A stretch of DNA of 5,931 bases, from NCBI GenBank assembly GCA_009835515.1, contig VXXH01000755.1:1-5931 (forward strand), in the 5' to 3' direction. The notes beneath the pieces are model-generated. The model was not told the origin of the DNA. It ran no database searches and worked only from the letters and a program-made list of their open reading frames with translations. This document shows, in pieces, positions 1-5,931 of the stretch; the first letter of the stretch is position 1, and each line of letters begins with the position of its first letter. Origin of the DNA: Candidatus Poribacteria bacterium (lineage in GTDB: Bacteria; Poribacteria; WGA-4E; WGA-3G). A program made the position numbers and the translations under genes.

Positions 1-1134
1 CTTCTCATATTTCTCCACGCGCTGCTTGCCATTGGCGCGCCACGGTTTCATCCCGAAGCGGCACGATTGTATGATGCGGGGGTGCGCGCACTCACACATG
101 GAGAACAGGAGAAAGCGCGAACTGCTTTAGAGAAAGCAGTCGAACTTGATGGATCGATAGCGGACGCACACTGCATTTTGGGATTGATTTATAAAGGTGC
201 CGAGGAAATCCATGCCGCGGCTGAAGCGTTTCAACGGGCAACAATCGCAGATGAAAACTATATTGAGGCATATTATGAACTCGGTGATGTGCTACTCACT
301 CACTTAGGGGACACCACGCAGGCGACACAAGTCCTACAGAAAGCCGTCGCGATAGACGTTGATCATGCACGGACGCGTACCCTATTAGGCATCGCCTATT
401 TTCGTGATAATCTCACCGATGCTGCTATTCGTGAACTTCAACACGCTATTAAACTGGATCCTACATCACAAGCGGCGCGCTACACGCTCGGTACTGCCTT
501 CCTTCAACAAGGCGCGTGGCAATCCGCTATTGATACTTTCAAGAAACTAATTGAAATTGAGCCGTTCCACGCGAAGGCATATTTTAGTTTGGGCACCGCG
601 TACCGTCGTATTGGGGAAACAGAAGTGGCACAGAAGAGTTTGCAACGTTTCGAGGTTCTATCTATTGAGGAAGAGCAGTTGACGCATCTTAAGCGATTTG
701 TGCAGCAAAACGCTACCGATCCCGAAGCGTGGTACCGACTCGGTAGAATCCAATTGAAGCGGCAGCTATGGCAGGAGGCAACGCAATCTTTGGAACGTTA
801 TGTCACACTCGCACCACAAGAGACACGCGGCTATGAAGCACTCGGTTATGTTCAGTTTCAACGGCAGAACTATAAGCAAGCAGCGGTGATGTATCAGAAA
901 GTCATTCAGCAGAAACCGAACGTTGCGACTTACCGCAACAGTCTCGGTGGTGCTTACTTGATGTTAGAACAGTATCCGAAAGCGATAGAACAATACCAAA
1001 CCGCTATCCACTTAAAACCTTCCGAACCACGCTTCTATCTGAACCTCTCTAAGGCGTATGAACTCGCTGGTGTACACGCAGAAGCCGAGAAAACCTATAA
1101 AGAATATGAGCGTCTTACATCAAAAAGAAAATAA
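1..1134 (+). CDS. TPR-repeat protein with likely N-terminal export signal, 5'-truncated by window edge
   Basis: The frame is open from base 1 to the TAA at 1132-1134 (377 codons), so the start lies upstream. A TTG at 67 is in frame but falls inside the first repeat and is unlikely to be the start. Codons 1-13 read LLIFLHALLAIGA, a hydrophobic stretch resembling the end of a signal peptide or membrane anchor. The rest is a TPR solenoid. Counting from the first codon of the window, repeats lie at about 20-53, 54-87, 88-122 (35 residues, one inserted), 123-156, 157-190, 191-224, 241-274, 275-308, 309-342 and 343-377. Each has the small/large pattern (LG..Y....., A, then a P near the end). Residues 225-240 form a spacer between repeats 6 and 7. 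TPRs bind other proteins, so a scaffold or assembly role in the envelope is inferred; no catalytic motif is visible. The 3' end overlaps the next gene. The family call is firm, the specific function unknown. Confidence 0.93.
   Translation, partial: LLIFLHALLAIGAPRFHPEAARLYDAGVRALTHGEQEKARTALEKAVELDGSIADAHCILGLIYKGAEEIHAAAEAFQRATIADENYIEAYYELGDVLLTHLGDTTQATQVLQKAVAIDVDHARTRTLLGIAYFRDNLTDAAIRELQHAIKLDPTSQAARYTLGTAFLQQGAWQSAIDTFKKLIEIEPFHAKAYFSLGTAYRRIGETEVAQKSLQRFEVLSIEEEQLTHLKRFVQQNATDPEAWYRLGRIQLKRQLWQEATQSLERYVTLAPQETRGYEALGYVQFQRQNYKQAAVMYQKVIQQKPNVATYRNSLGGAYLMLEQYPKAIEQYQTAIHLKPSEPRFYLNLSKAYELAGVHAEAEKTYKEYERLTSKRK
1106..1134 (+). other. Gene overlap, TPR gene 3' end / FGE-like gene 5' end
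   Basis: The ATG of the FGE-like gene (1106) lies 29 bases before the end of the TPR gene, in a different frame. There is no good Shine-Dalgarno site; the nearest purine run (GAGAAAA at 1087-1093) is too far away. This layout suggests the second gene is translated by ribosomes finishing the first. If the ATG at 1058 is used, the overlap grows to 77 bases. Confidence 0.65.
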
Positions 1135-1966
1135 AACAACTACCAGGATATATCCACATGCCTGTCCGTATGCAAAATTCCTAATCCTACTTTTCATAAT
1201 TGTGGGGTTCTTACCTTATGCCTTGGCTGAACCCGATCTGTGCCTCATCCCTGCTGGTACTTTCACAATGGGCAGTGATGACGACCTTCCGAATGAAGCA
1301 CCAGCGCATAAAGTCTATCTGGATGCCTACTATATTGGTAAAACCGAGGTAACCAACGCTGAATATTATCTGTTTTGGCTTGAAAGCGGTGGAGCCAGCA
1401 GTGAACATACGCCCATTAGTTATGAAGGCGCGTTCGGCACTTGGCCCGAGATTGCGGAGACAAAGCCGGACTACCCTGTCATCGGTGTCTCATGGGATGC
1501 TGCTACTGCTTATGCAGCGTGGCGAGGCATGCGATTGCCCACTGAAGCAGAATGGGAAAAAGCCGCTCGCGGAACGACTGCTCGACGGTGGCCCTGGGGA
1601 AATACCTTCACGCAACGGATTAAAGGCATGACCGTCCATGCAAACGTTTGGAAACAGTCCGGGGCACGCCTAAAACCCGTTGGAACTTACCCTACAGGCG
1701 TAAGTCCTTACGGGGCAGACGATATGGCAGGTAATGTCTGGGAATGGGTGGCTGACTGGTATTCAGAAAACTTCTACTATCACAGCCGTGATCGAAATCC
1801 AAAGGGACCCGCGGTTGGGAGTCGGCGTGTTGTCAAAGGCGGTTCCTGGTTAAATCCAGAAATGATAGCGAGGTGTTCTGTACGCTTCGGTCAGCATCCG
1901 CCGATCGGTACCAGTTTCATCGGATTCCGTCTCGCGAAAGATGCAACTCCCTCGTATGAAAAGTAA
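1106..1966 (+). CDS. Secreted FGE/SUMF1-like domain protein, probably non-catalytic as a formylglycine-generating enzyme
   Basis: With the ATG at 1106 the product is 286 residues. Another in-frame ATG at 1058 adds 16 residues but pushes the signal sequence further from the N terminus, so I prefer 1106; neither has a strong ribosome site. A hydrophobic core at residues 25-41 ends in YALA before EPD, a plausible signal peptidase I site. Residues about 44-278 are a full FGE-sulfatase domain: IPAGTFTMGS (48-57), EVTNAEY (81-87), PVIGVSWDAATAYAAWRG (124-141), RLPTEAEWEKAARG (143-156), PWGN (163-166), DDMAGNVWEWVADW (205-218), KGGSW (244-248) and IGFRLA (272-277). True FGEs have two active-site cysteines just after GGS-aromatic-x (Cys336 and Cys341 in the human enzyme). 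Here an ungapped alignment puts N250 and A255 there, and only C257 is nearby. Sulfatase activation is therefore unlikely. Related FGE-fold proteins serve as iron-dependent oxidases or ligand-binding modules; the role here is unknown. It overlaps both neighbours, suggesting coupled translation. Confidence 0.9.
   Translation: MSVLHQKENKTTTRIYPHACPYAKFLILLFIIVGFLPYALAEPDLCLIPAGTFTMGSDDDLPNEAPAHKVYLDAYYIGKTEVTNAEYYLFWLESGGASSEHTPISYEGAFGTWPEIAETKPDYPVIGVSWDAATAYAAWRGMRLPTEAEWEKAARGTTARRWPWGNTFTQRIKGMTVHANVWKQSGARLKPVGTYPTGVSPYGADDMAGNVWEWVADWYSENFYYHSRDRNPKGPAVGSRRVVKGGSWLNPEMIARCSVRFGQHPPIGTSFIGFRLAKDATPSYEK
1956..1966 (+). other. Gene overlap, FGE-like gene 3' end / propeller gene 5' end
   Basis: The preferred ATG (1956) is 8 bases before the TAA (1964-1966) of the FGE-like gene. 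The alternative in-frame ATG at 1941 would make the overlap 26 bases. Neither start has a clear ribosome site at normal spacing, again pointing to translational coupling. The start is chosen on signal-peptide shape. Confidence 0.65.
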
Positions 1967-4088
1967 AAACATACTCCTTTTGATAATATGCCTTGTATGT
2001 ACATCACCCTTGTTAGGAGCTGAGACGATTCAATTCGTTGATGTAACCGAAAAAACGGGCATCAATTTCCGACACGTCAACGGTGCTGAAGGCGCGTACC
2101 ATTTGCCTGAAACCCTCGGTGCTGGGGGCGCGTTCTTTGATGCAGATAACGACGGATTTCTTGACATCTATCTCGTCAACAGCGGTTATTGGGACAAATC
2201 ACCATCGGCAAAACAGGCGACGAGCGCACTCTATCGCAATAATCGTGATGACACTTTTACTGACATCACAACCGCTGCAAGGGTGGCAAATCTTGGCAAC
2301 TACGGACAGGGCGCGGCGTGTGCAGATTATAACAACGATGGAAATGTAGATCTTTATATAACCAATTTCGGGGCAAACGTGCTCTACCGAAACAACGGCG
2401 ACGGTACCTTTACGGATGTGACGGTCTCTGCGGGTGTCGGTGATCCGAGATGGAGCAGCAGTGCTTGTTTTCTTGACTACAACTCCGATGGGCATCTTGA
2501 TCTGTTTGTTGTTAACTACCTTGTGTATTCGCTCGATGTTACTTACCTGCCTTGTGGAGAAGACGGGATACACACCTATTGCCATCCATCCCTATTTGAA
2601 GGCGCACCTGATAGACTCTATCATAACAACGGTGACGGCACCTTTACGGATGTTAGTCAAGCGGCGGGTGTTGGTGGGGTCAGTGGCATGTTTCACGGGA
2701 AAGGCTTAGGTGTCGTCTCAGCGGACTTTAACAACGATGGCGCGCCTGATCTTTACGTGGCAAACGACGACACCCGAAACGATTTCTTTTATAATAACGG
2801 CGATGGCACATTCAGCGAAATCTCACTCCTCGCCGGATGTGCTTACAGTTTCAACGGGGTAGCGCAGGCGGGTATGGGAGTTACCATCGGTGACTATAAC
2901 AGGGACAGTTGGCTTGATATTTTTGTCACGAACCTCTCCTACGAGACTAATGCCCTCTATCGGAACAACGGCGATGGCACCTTCACGGATGTAATTTATG
3001 AGGCACATCTCGGAAAAGAGAGTTATTTGTATGTCGGGTTCGGGACGGGGTTCTTTGATGCGGATAGTGATGGATGGTTAGATCTTTTCATTGCCAATGG
3101 ACATATCATTGATAACATTGAAGATACACACGATATCCTTACATATCGCCAACCCGATCAACTGTTCCGTAATAACGGAGACGGCACATTCCAAGAGATT
3201 TCAGAGAGCGCAGGCGGCTATTTTCAACGCGTTACGGTGAGCCGAGGCACACTCTTCGGTGATTATGATAGCGACGGCGATGTTGACATACTCGTTACAC
3301 AAAATAGTGGTCCCGTAACTTTATTGCGAAATGAAACACAAACGCAAAACAATTGGGTGTCGGTTAAAACTGTTGGTGTGATTAGCAATCAAGACGGGAT
3401 CGGCACGCGTATCACTATGGTGGCTGGTGAACAGACACAGACGCGGGAGGTAAATCCAGGGTCGAGTTACATGTCCACCCACGACGCTCGGTGCTATTTT
3501 GGTTTAGGGGCAAATACAACTGTTGATAGACTTGAGCTGCGGTGGCAGAGCGGCGTTGTGCAAATCTTTGAAAATCTTCCCATTAATCAGGAGCACATCA
3601 TTTCCGAATTTTCCGATACACCCGAGGATAGACTTTTCAAAGCAGTATGGACAGAAAATATTGCAGCCCTTCGCGGCACAAGCATAGATGTAAACCTAAA
3701 AGATGCTGTAGGGCGCTCCCCTTTACGCATTGCAGCCGAAAAAGGGGACATCAATGCAGTGACGTTTCTCATTGAAAATGGAGCAGATGTGAACGTAACG
3801 GATGCCAACGGTAATACATCGCTGATTTTTATTATCAACAAGACCGGAAATCTGGAGATCACCGAACGATTGCTTGAAAAAGGCGCGGCAGTAAACACGC
3901 AAAACGGTAACGGTGAAACGGCGTTGATGTATGCGGCGTGGCGCGGACATACAAATATCGTGCAGCTTTTACTTCAGAATCGTGCCGATGCCACCCTAAA
4001 AAATAGGCGGGGCGACACGGCGTTGTCGCTTGCGGAATCACAAGGACATCTCGAAATTGTGGAGATACTCAAAGCGGCAATGAAATAG
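1956..4088 (+). CDS. Secreted FG-GAP/VCBS propeller protein with ASPIC/UnbV domain and C-terminal ankyrin repeats (CRTAC1-like)
   Basis: Residue numbers here count from the alternative ATG at 1941 (715 aa). I prefer the ATG at 1956 (710 aa) because it gives a compact signal peptide, MKSKNILLLIICLVCTSPLL followed by GAE, with likely cleavage after LLGA. Residues about 31-465 form a propeller with seven Ca-binding-type loops of form DxDxDGxxD at 67, 129, 179, 262, 318, 373 and 441, alternating with LYRNNGDGTFTDV-type strands. The fifth loop (318-326) has S323 instead of glycine. C205 and C214 flank a loop (PCGEDGIHTYCHP) recalled as conserved in CRTAC1-like proteins and may form a disulfide. 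Residues about 470-556 are ASPIC/UnbV (DGIGTR, REVNPGSSYMS, YFGLG, LELRWQSGVVQ). Residues about 563-715 are ankyrin repeats: one degenerate, then 591-623, 624-657, 658-690 and a partial 691-715. Family members are exported binding proteins of poorly known function. Surface or periplasmic adhesion/scaffolding is inferred. It overlaps gene 2 and sits 40 bases before gene 4. Confidence 0.93.
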   Translation: MKSKNILLLIICLVCTSPLLGAETIQFVDVTEKTGINFRHVNGAEGAYHLPETLGAGGAFFDADNDGFLDIYLVNSGYWDKSPSAKQATSALYRNNRDDTFTDITTAARVANLGNYGQGAACADYNNDGNVDLYITNFGANVLYRNNGDGTFTDVTVSAGVGDPRWSSSACFLDYNSDGHLDLFVVNYLVYSLDVTYLPCGEDGIHTYCHPSLFEGAPDRLYHNNGDGTFTDVSQAAGVGGVSGMFHGKGLGVVSADFNNDGAPDLYVANDDTRNDFFYNNGDGTFSEISLLAGCAYSFNGVAQAGMGVTIGDYNRDSWLDIFVTNLSYETNALYRNNGDGTFTDVIYEAHLGKESYLYVGFGTGFFDADSDGWLDLFIANGHIIDNIEDTHDILTYRQPDQLFRNNGDGTFQEISESAGGYFQRVTVSRGTLFGDYDSDGDVDILVTQNSGPVTLLRNETQTQNNWVSVKTVGVISNQDGIGTRITMVAGEQTQTREVNPGSSYMSTHDARCYFGLGANTTVDRLELRWQSGVVQIFENLPINQEHIISEFSDTPEDRLFKAVWTENIAALRGTSIDVNLKDAVGRSPLRIAAEKGDINAVTFLIENGADVNVTDANGNTSLIFIINKTGNLEITERLLEKGAAVNTQNGNGETALMYAAWRGHTNIVQLLLQNRADATLKNRRGDTALSLAESQGHLEIVEILKAAMK
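2238..3200 (+). repeat. Six diverged copies of an in-gene repeat encoding NNGDGTF propeller strands
   Basis: Versions of aacaacggcgacggcacctt start at about 2238, 2391, 2625, 2793, 2964 and 3171, spaced 153 to 234 bases apart. They encode the NNGDGTF-(T/S/Q)-(D/E)-(V/I) strand of successive propeller blades. The first copy is the most diverged (NNRDDTFTDI). Most differences between copies 2-6 are in third codon positions, so the similarity is maintained at the protein level and this is not a mobile or regulatory repeat. Confidence 0.85.
3627..4085 (+). repeat. Ankyrin-repeat array at the C terminus of the propeller protein
   Basis: Residues 563-715 (numbered from the ATG at 1941) hold about five ankyrin units. 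The first is degenerate (DRLFKAVWTENIAAL, then SIDVNLKDAV). Clear units start at G591 (GRSPLRIAAEKGDINAV), G624 (GNTSLIFIINKTGNLEI, one residue longer), G658 (GETALMYAAWRGHTNIVQLL) and G691 (GDTALSLAESQGHLEIVEIL, partial, ending the protein). The GADVN-type turn between units appears as GADVNVTDAN, GAAVNTQNGN and RADATLKNRR. Ankyrin arrays bind proteins; the partner is unknown. Confidence 0.9.
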
Positions 4089-4117
4089 ACAATGCCAGTG
4101 AAGATTGAGGAAACAGT

Positions 4118-4122
4118 AGGAG
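4118..4122 (+). promoter_or_regulatory. Shine-Dalgarno site of the membrane-protein gene
   Basis: AGGAG lies six bases (aactta) before the ATG at 4129. It is the only strong ribosome-binding site in the window and fixes the start of the fourth gene. It sits in the only gap of the cluster (4089-4128), which contains no visible promoter or hairpin terminator, so read-through transcription from the upstream genes is likely. Confidence 0.85.
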
Positions 4123-4128
4123 AACTTA

Positions 4129-5931
4129 ATGGCTCTGACCCGCGGTGTCACCCTAAAATCAGTTACATTAGCACTTATCCTGATCCCGATTAACTGCTAT
4201 TGGATTATGTATACGGAAATGGTCTGGTGGGGTCTCTTCCCAACGACGATGTCGCTCTTTTTCAATGCAGTCTTTTTTCTCTTTATTATTACGCTTTTTA
4301 ACCTGCTGCTTCGGCGCGTAAAACGGCAGTGGGCATTGACACACGGCGAACTGCTTGTTATCTATGTGATGCTTTGTATGGCGAGTGCTATTGCATCACA
4401 CGACCACGCACAGGTGCTTATCCCGATGATCGGACACGTCTTCTGGTTCGATACGCCTGAAAACGAGTGGCGAGAATTGTTGCACCGCTACATACCGACA
4501 TGGGGAACAGTCCAAGATAAACGAATTTTAGAGGGGTTTTACGAAGGACAATCCACGGTTTATGACACAGAGGTGTTACGGGCGTGGTTAGGTCCGACCT
4601 TGTGGTGGACGAGCTTTATTGTGGTACTTGTCTTTGTTATGCTCTGCATCAACGTTGTACTACGCAAACAGTGGACAGAACGCGAGAAACTCGCCTATCC
4701 AATTATCCAACTGCCGTTAGAAATGACGCGGGACAGTGGCGCAAACTTCTTTCGCGGTAGGGTCTTTTGGACAGCGTTTATTCTCGTTTCACTCCTAAAC
4801 CTTATTAACGGACTCAGCTATCTCTTCCCGACAATTCCAATCGTCGGCGTTCGGTTTCGGAATATCAGCCACTTTTTCACTGATAAACCGTGGAATGCTA
4901 TCGGGTGGACACCTTTTTCTATCTATCCGTTTGTCATTGGACTCGGATTCTTCATGCCGTTGGATTTGTCCTTTTCTTGTTGGTTCTTTTATCTCTTTCG
5001 CAAGATGCAGCGCGTCGGTGGCGCAATCATCGGGGTGCGAGGTTTACCGGGATTCCCTTATGACCGGCAGCAATCCTTGGGAGCATATCTCGGTCTTGCG
5101 ATTTTCGCCGTATGGGCAAGCCGAAAATATCTCGCTGAGGTCTTCAAGCAAGTCACCACAGGACGCTCAAGTCTCGACGAATCGGTTGAACCGATGCGGT
5201 ATCGTGCCGCGATCATCGGTATTGTGTTAGGATGCATCTATCTCATAGCGTTTTCTGTGAAGATAGGCATCAGTATTTCGCTCGGTATCGCCTTTTTTGT
5301 CATGTATTTTGCGCTGTCAACGGGAATCACGCGCATGCGCGTCGAATCCGGTGCACCTGCACATGACTTACACTTTATGGGACCCGATTACGCCCTACCT
5401 GCGATTTTAGGTTCACGTGGTATGGGGGGTTCTAATCTGACGGCACTTTCTTTTCTGTTTTTCTTCAATCGTGCACACCGCAGCCATCCAATGCCGCATC
5501 AATTGGAGGGTTTCCAACTCGCTTCACGGGCACGATTTAACCCGAAACCGCTGGTGTGGGTGATGCTTTTGGCGGTGCTTGTGGGTTCTATTGGCTCATT
5601 CTGGGCATATCTGCATGATGTCTACCGCTTCGGGTCATCCGGAAGTTTCGCACACCATCCTTTCAACCGGCTCCAACAGCAGCTCAATTTCCCGACAAAC
5701 CCGAACATACCTGAAGTGACGTTTATGGGGATCGGCATGGGGTTCACGTTTCTGCTGATGTTTCTACGGATGCGGTTCTTTTGGTGGCCCTTCCATGCCG
5801 TCGGTTATGCTGTCTCGGGGGCAGCGGATTGGTGTATGAACTGGCTCTGGATCTCACTCATGATTAGCACAATCGCAAAATGGCTGATTATTAAGCAGGG
5901 TGGGTTGCAATTACACCGAAAGGCGGCACCT
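4129..5931 (+). CDS. Polytopic membrane protein, DUF6785/DUF6784-type (OPT-like), 3'-truncated by window edge
   Basis: From the ATG at 4129 the frame is open for 601 codons to the last base, with no stop. The start is set by AGGAG six bases upstream. The product (MALTRGVTLKSVTLALILIP...) is strongly hydrophobic. Probable membrane segments lie near residues 9-27, 41-61, 72-90, 157-177, 213-234, 258-288 (perhaps two), 316-330, 360-376, 378-397, 436-446, 475-493, 531-546 and 570-587, about 12-14 in total. Polar landmarks are HGELLVIYVML (72-82), FDTPENEWRELL (107-118), RKQWTEREKLAYPIIQLP (179-196), GFPYDRQQSLGAYLGL (308-323) and TRMRVESGAPAHDL (401-414). I recognise this pattern as the DUF6785 N-terminal region plus DUF6784 C-terminal region of Poribacteria/Planctomycetes-type proteins, which resemble oligopeptide (OPT) transporters in layout. 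That assignment is from memory. No substrate can be read from the sequence. Homologues, as I recall them, go on for only a short stretch after a GGL motif like the one at 591-593, so probably tens of residues are missing. Confidence 0.88.
   Translation, partial: MALTRGVTLKSVTLALILIPINCYWIMYTEMVWWGLFPTTMSLFFNAVFFLFIITLFNLLLRRVKRQWALTHGELLVIYVMLCMASAIASHDHAQVLIPMIGHVFWFDTPENEWRELLHRYIPTWGTVQDKRILEGFYEGQSTVYDTEVLRAWLGPTLWWTSFIVVLVFVMLCINVVLRKQWTEREKLAYPIIQLPLEMTRDSGANFFRGRVFWTAFILVSLLNLINGLSYLFPTIPIVGVRFRNISHFFTDKPWNAIGWTPFSIYPFVIGLGFFMPLDLSFSCWFFYLFRKMQRVGGAIIGVRGLPGFPYDRQQSLGAYLGLAIFAVWASRKYLAEVFKQVTTGRSSLDESVEPMRYRAAIIGIVLGCIYLIAFSVKIGISISLGIAFFVMYFALSTGITRMRVESGAPAHDLHFMGPDYALPAILGSRGMGGSNLTALSFLFFFNRAHRSHPMPHQLEGFQLASRARFNPKPLVWVMLLAVLVGSIGSFWAYLHDVYRFGSSGSFAHHPFNRLQQQLNFPTNPNIPEVTFMGIGMGFTFLLMFLRMRFFWWPFHAVGYAVSGAADWCMNWLWISLMISTIAKWLIIKQGGLQLHRKAAP

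Noticed and set aside
1380..1631. 83-codon + strand open frame within the FGE-like gene
   Set aside because: It is out of phase with the clear FGE domain and its translation is low in recognisable structure.
1996..2010. Possible lipoprotein signal (cysteines near the end of the propeller protein's leader)
   Set aside because: The residues before C15 and C20 (IIC, LVC) do not fit a lipobox, which needs a small residue right before the cysteine. A standard signal peptidase I site after LLGA fits better.
2199..2585. 128-codon minus-strand open frame inside the propeller gene
   Set aside because: It is antisense to repeated NNGDGTF/DxDxDG codons, which leave the reverse strand free of stops. 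It has no family resemblance.
3587..4041. Three overlapping minus-strand open frames under the ankyrin region
   Set aside because: They are antisense shadows of the ankyrin repeats, with no supporting start signals or recognisable protein features.
4089..4128. Terminator or promoter between genes 3 and 4
   Set aside because: No inverted repeat with a T-run and no convincing -35/-10 pair is visible in these 40 bases.
4092..4193. 33-codon + strand open frame beginning in the gap before the membrane-protein gene
   Set aside because: It has no ribosome site, is very short, and mostly overlaps the start of the well-supported fourth gene. A leader-peptide role cannot be excluded but nothing supports it.
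4895..5230. 111-codon + strand open frame
   Set aside because: It overlaps the membrane-protein frame in another phase, and its Ser/Arg/Cys-rich translation has no domain pattern. The in-frame reading across the same bases is clearly the membrane protein.

Overview
The window holds four same-strand (+) genes packed end to end, almost certainly one transcription unit. Both the first and the last gene are cut by the window edges. The order is: a secreted or membrane-anchored tetratricopeptide-repeat (TPR) protein (1-1134, 5' end missing); a secreted formylglycine-generating-enzyme-like (FGE/SUMF1) domain protein (1106-1966); a secreted seven-bladed FG-GAP/VCBS propeller protein with an ASPIC/UnbV domain and a C-terminal ankyrin array (1956-4088); and a large polytopic membrane protein (4129 to beyond 5931) that I place in the DUF6785/DUF6784, OPT-like group.

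The spacing is very tight. Gene 2 starts inside gene 1 (29-base overlap with the chosen start), gene 3 starts inside gene 2 (11 or 26 bases), and only 40 bases separate genes 3 and 4. Gene 4 is the only one with a textbook Shine-Dalgarno site (AGGAG, 6 bases before its ATG). The internal genes have weak sites, which fits translational coupling. I see no promoter, terminator, RNA gene, mobile element or CRISPR array, and no stretch longer than 40 bases lacks a gene.

Organism: a bacterium with moderate GC and Gram-negative-type export signals. The mix of FGE-like, CRTAC1-like (FG-GAP plus ASPIC/UnbV), ankyrin and TPR proteins next to a DUF6785-type membrane protein is what I associate with Candidatus Poribacteria or related Planctomycetes-like metagenomic lineages. 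This rests on recalled family distribution, not on a search.

Working together: the first three products all carry or appear to carry N-terminal export signals and are built from protein-interaction or sugar/metal-binding scaffolds (TPR, FGE fold, propeller, ankyrin). The fourth is an integral membrane protein with a transporter-like layout. A cell-envelope assembly around a membrane carrier is a reasonable hypothesis, but the sequence does not show a substrate. The most notable points are the propeller-ASPIC-ankyrin fusion carrying a signal peptide, the FGE-like protein lacking both catalytic cysteines, and the long right-edge reading frame with no stop in the window.
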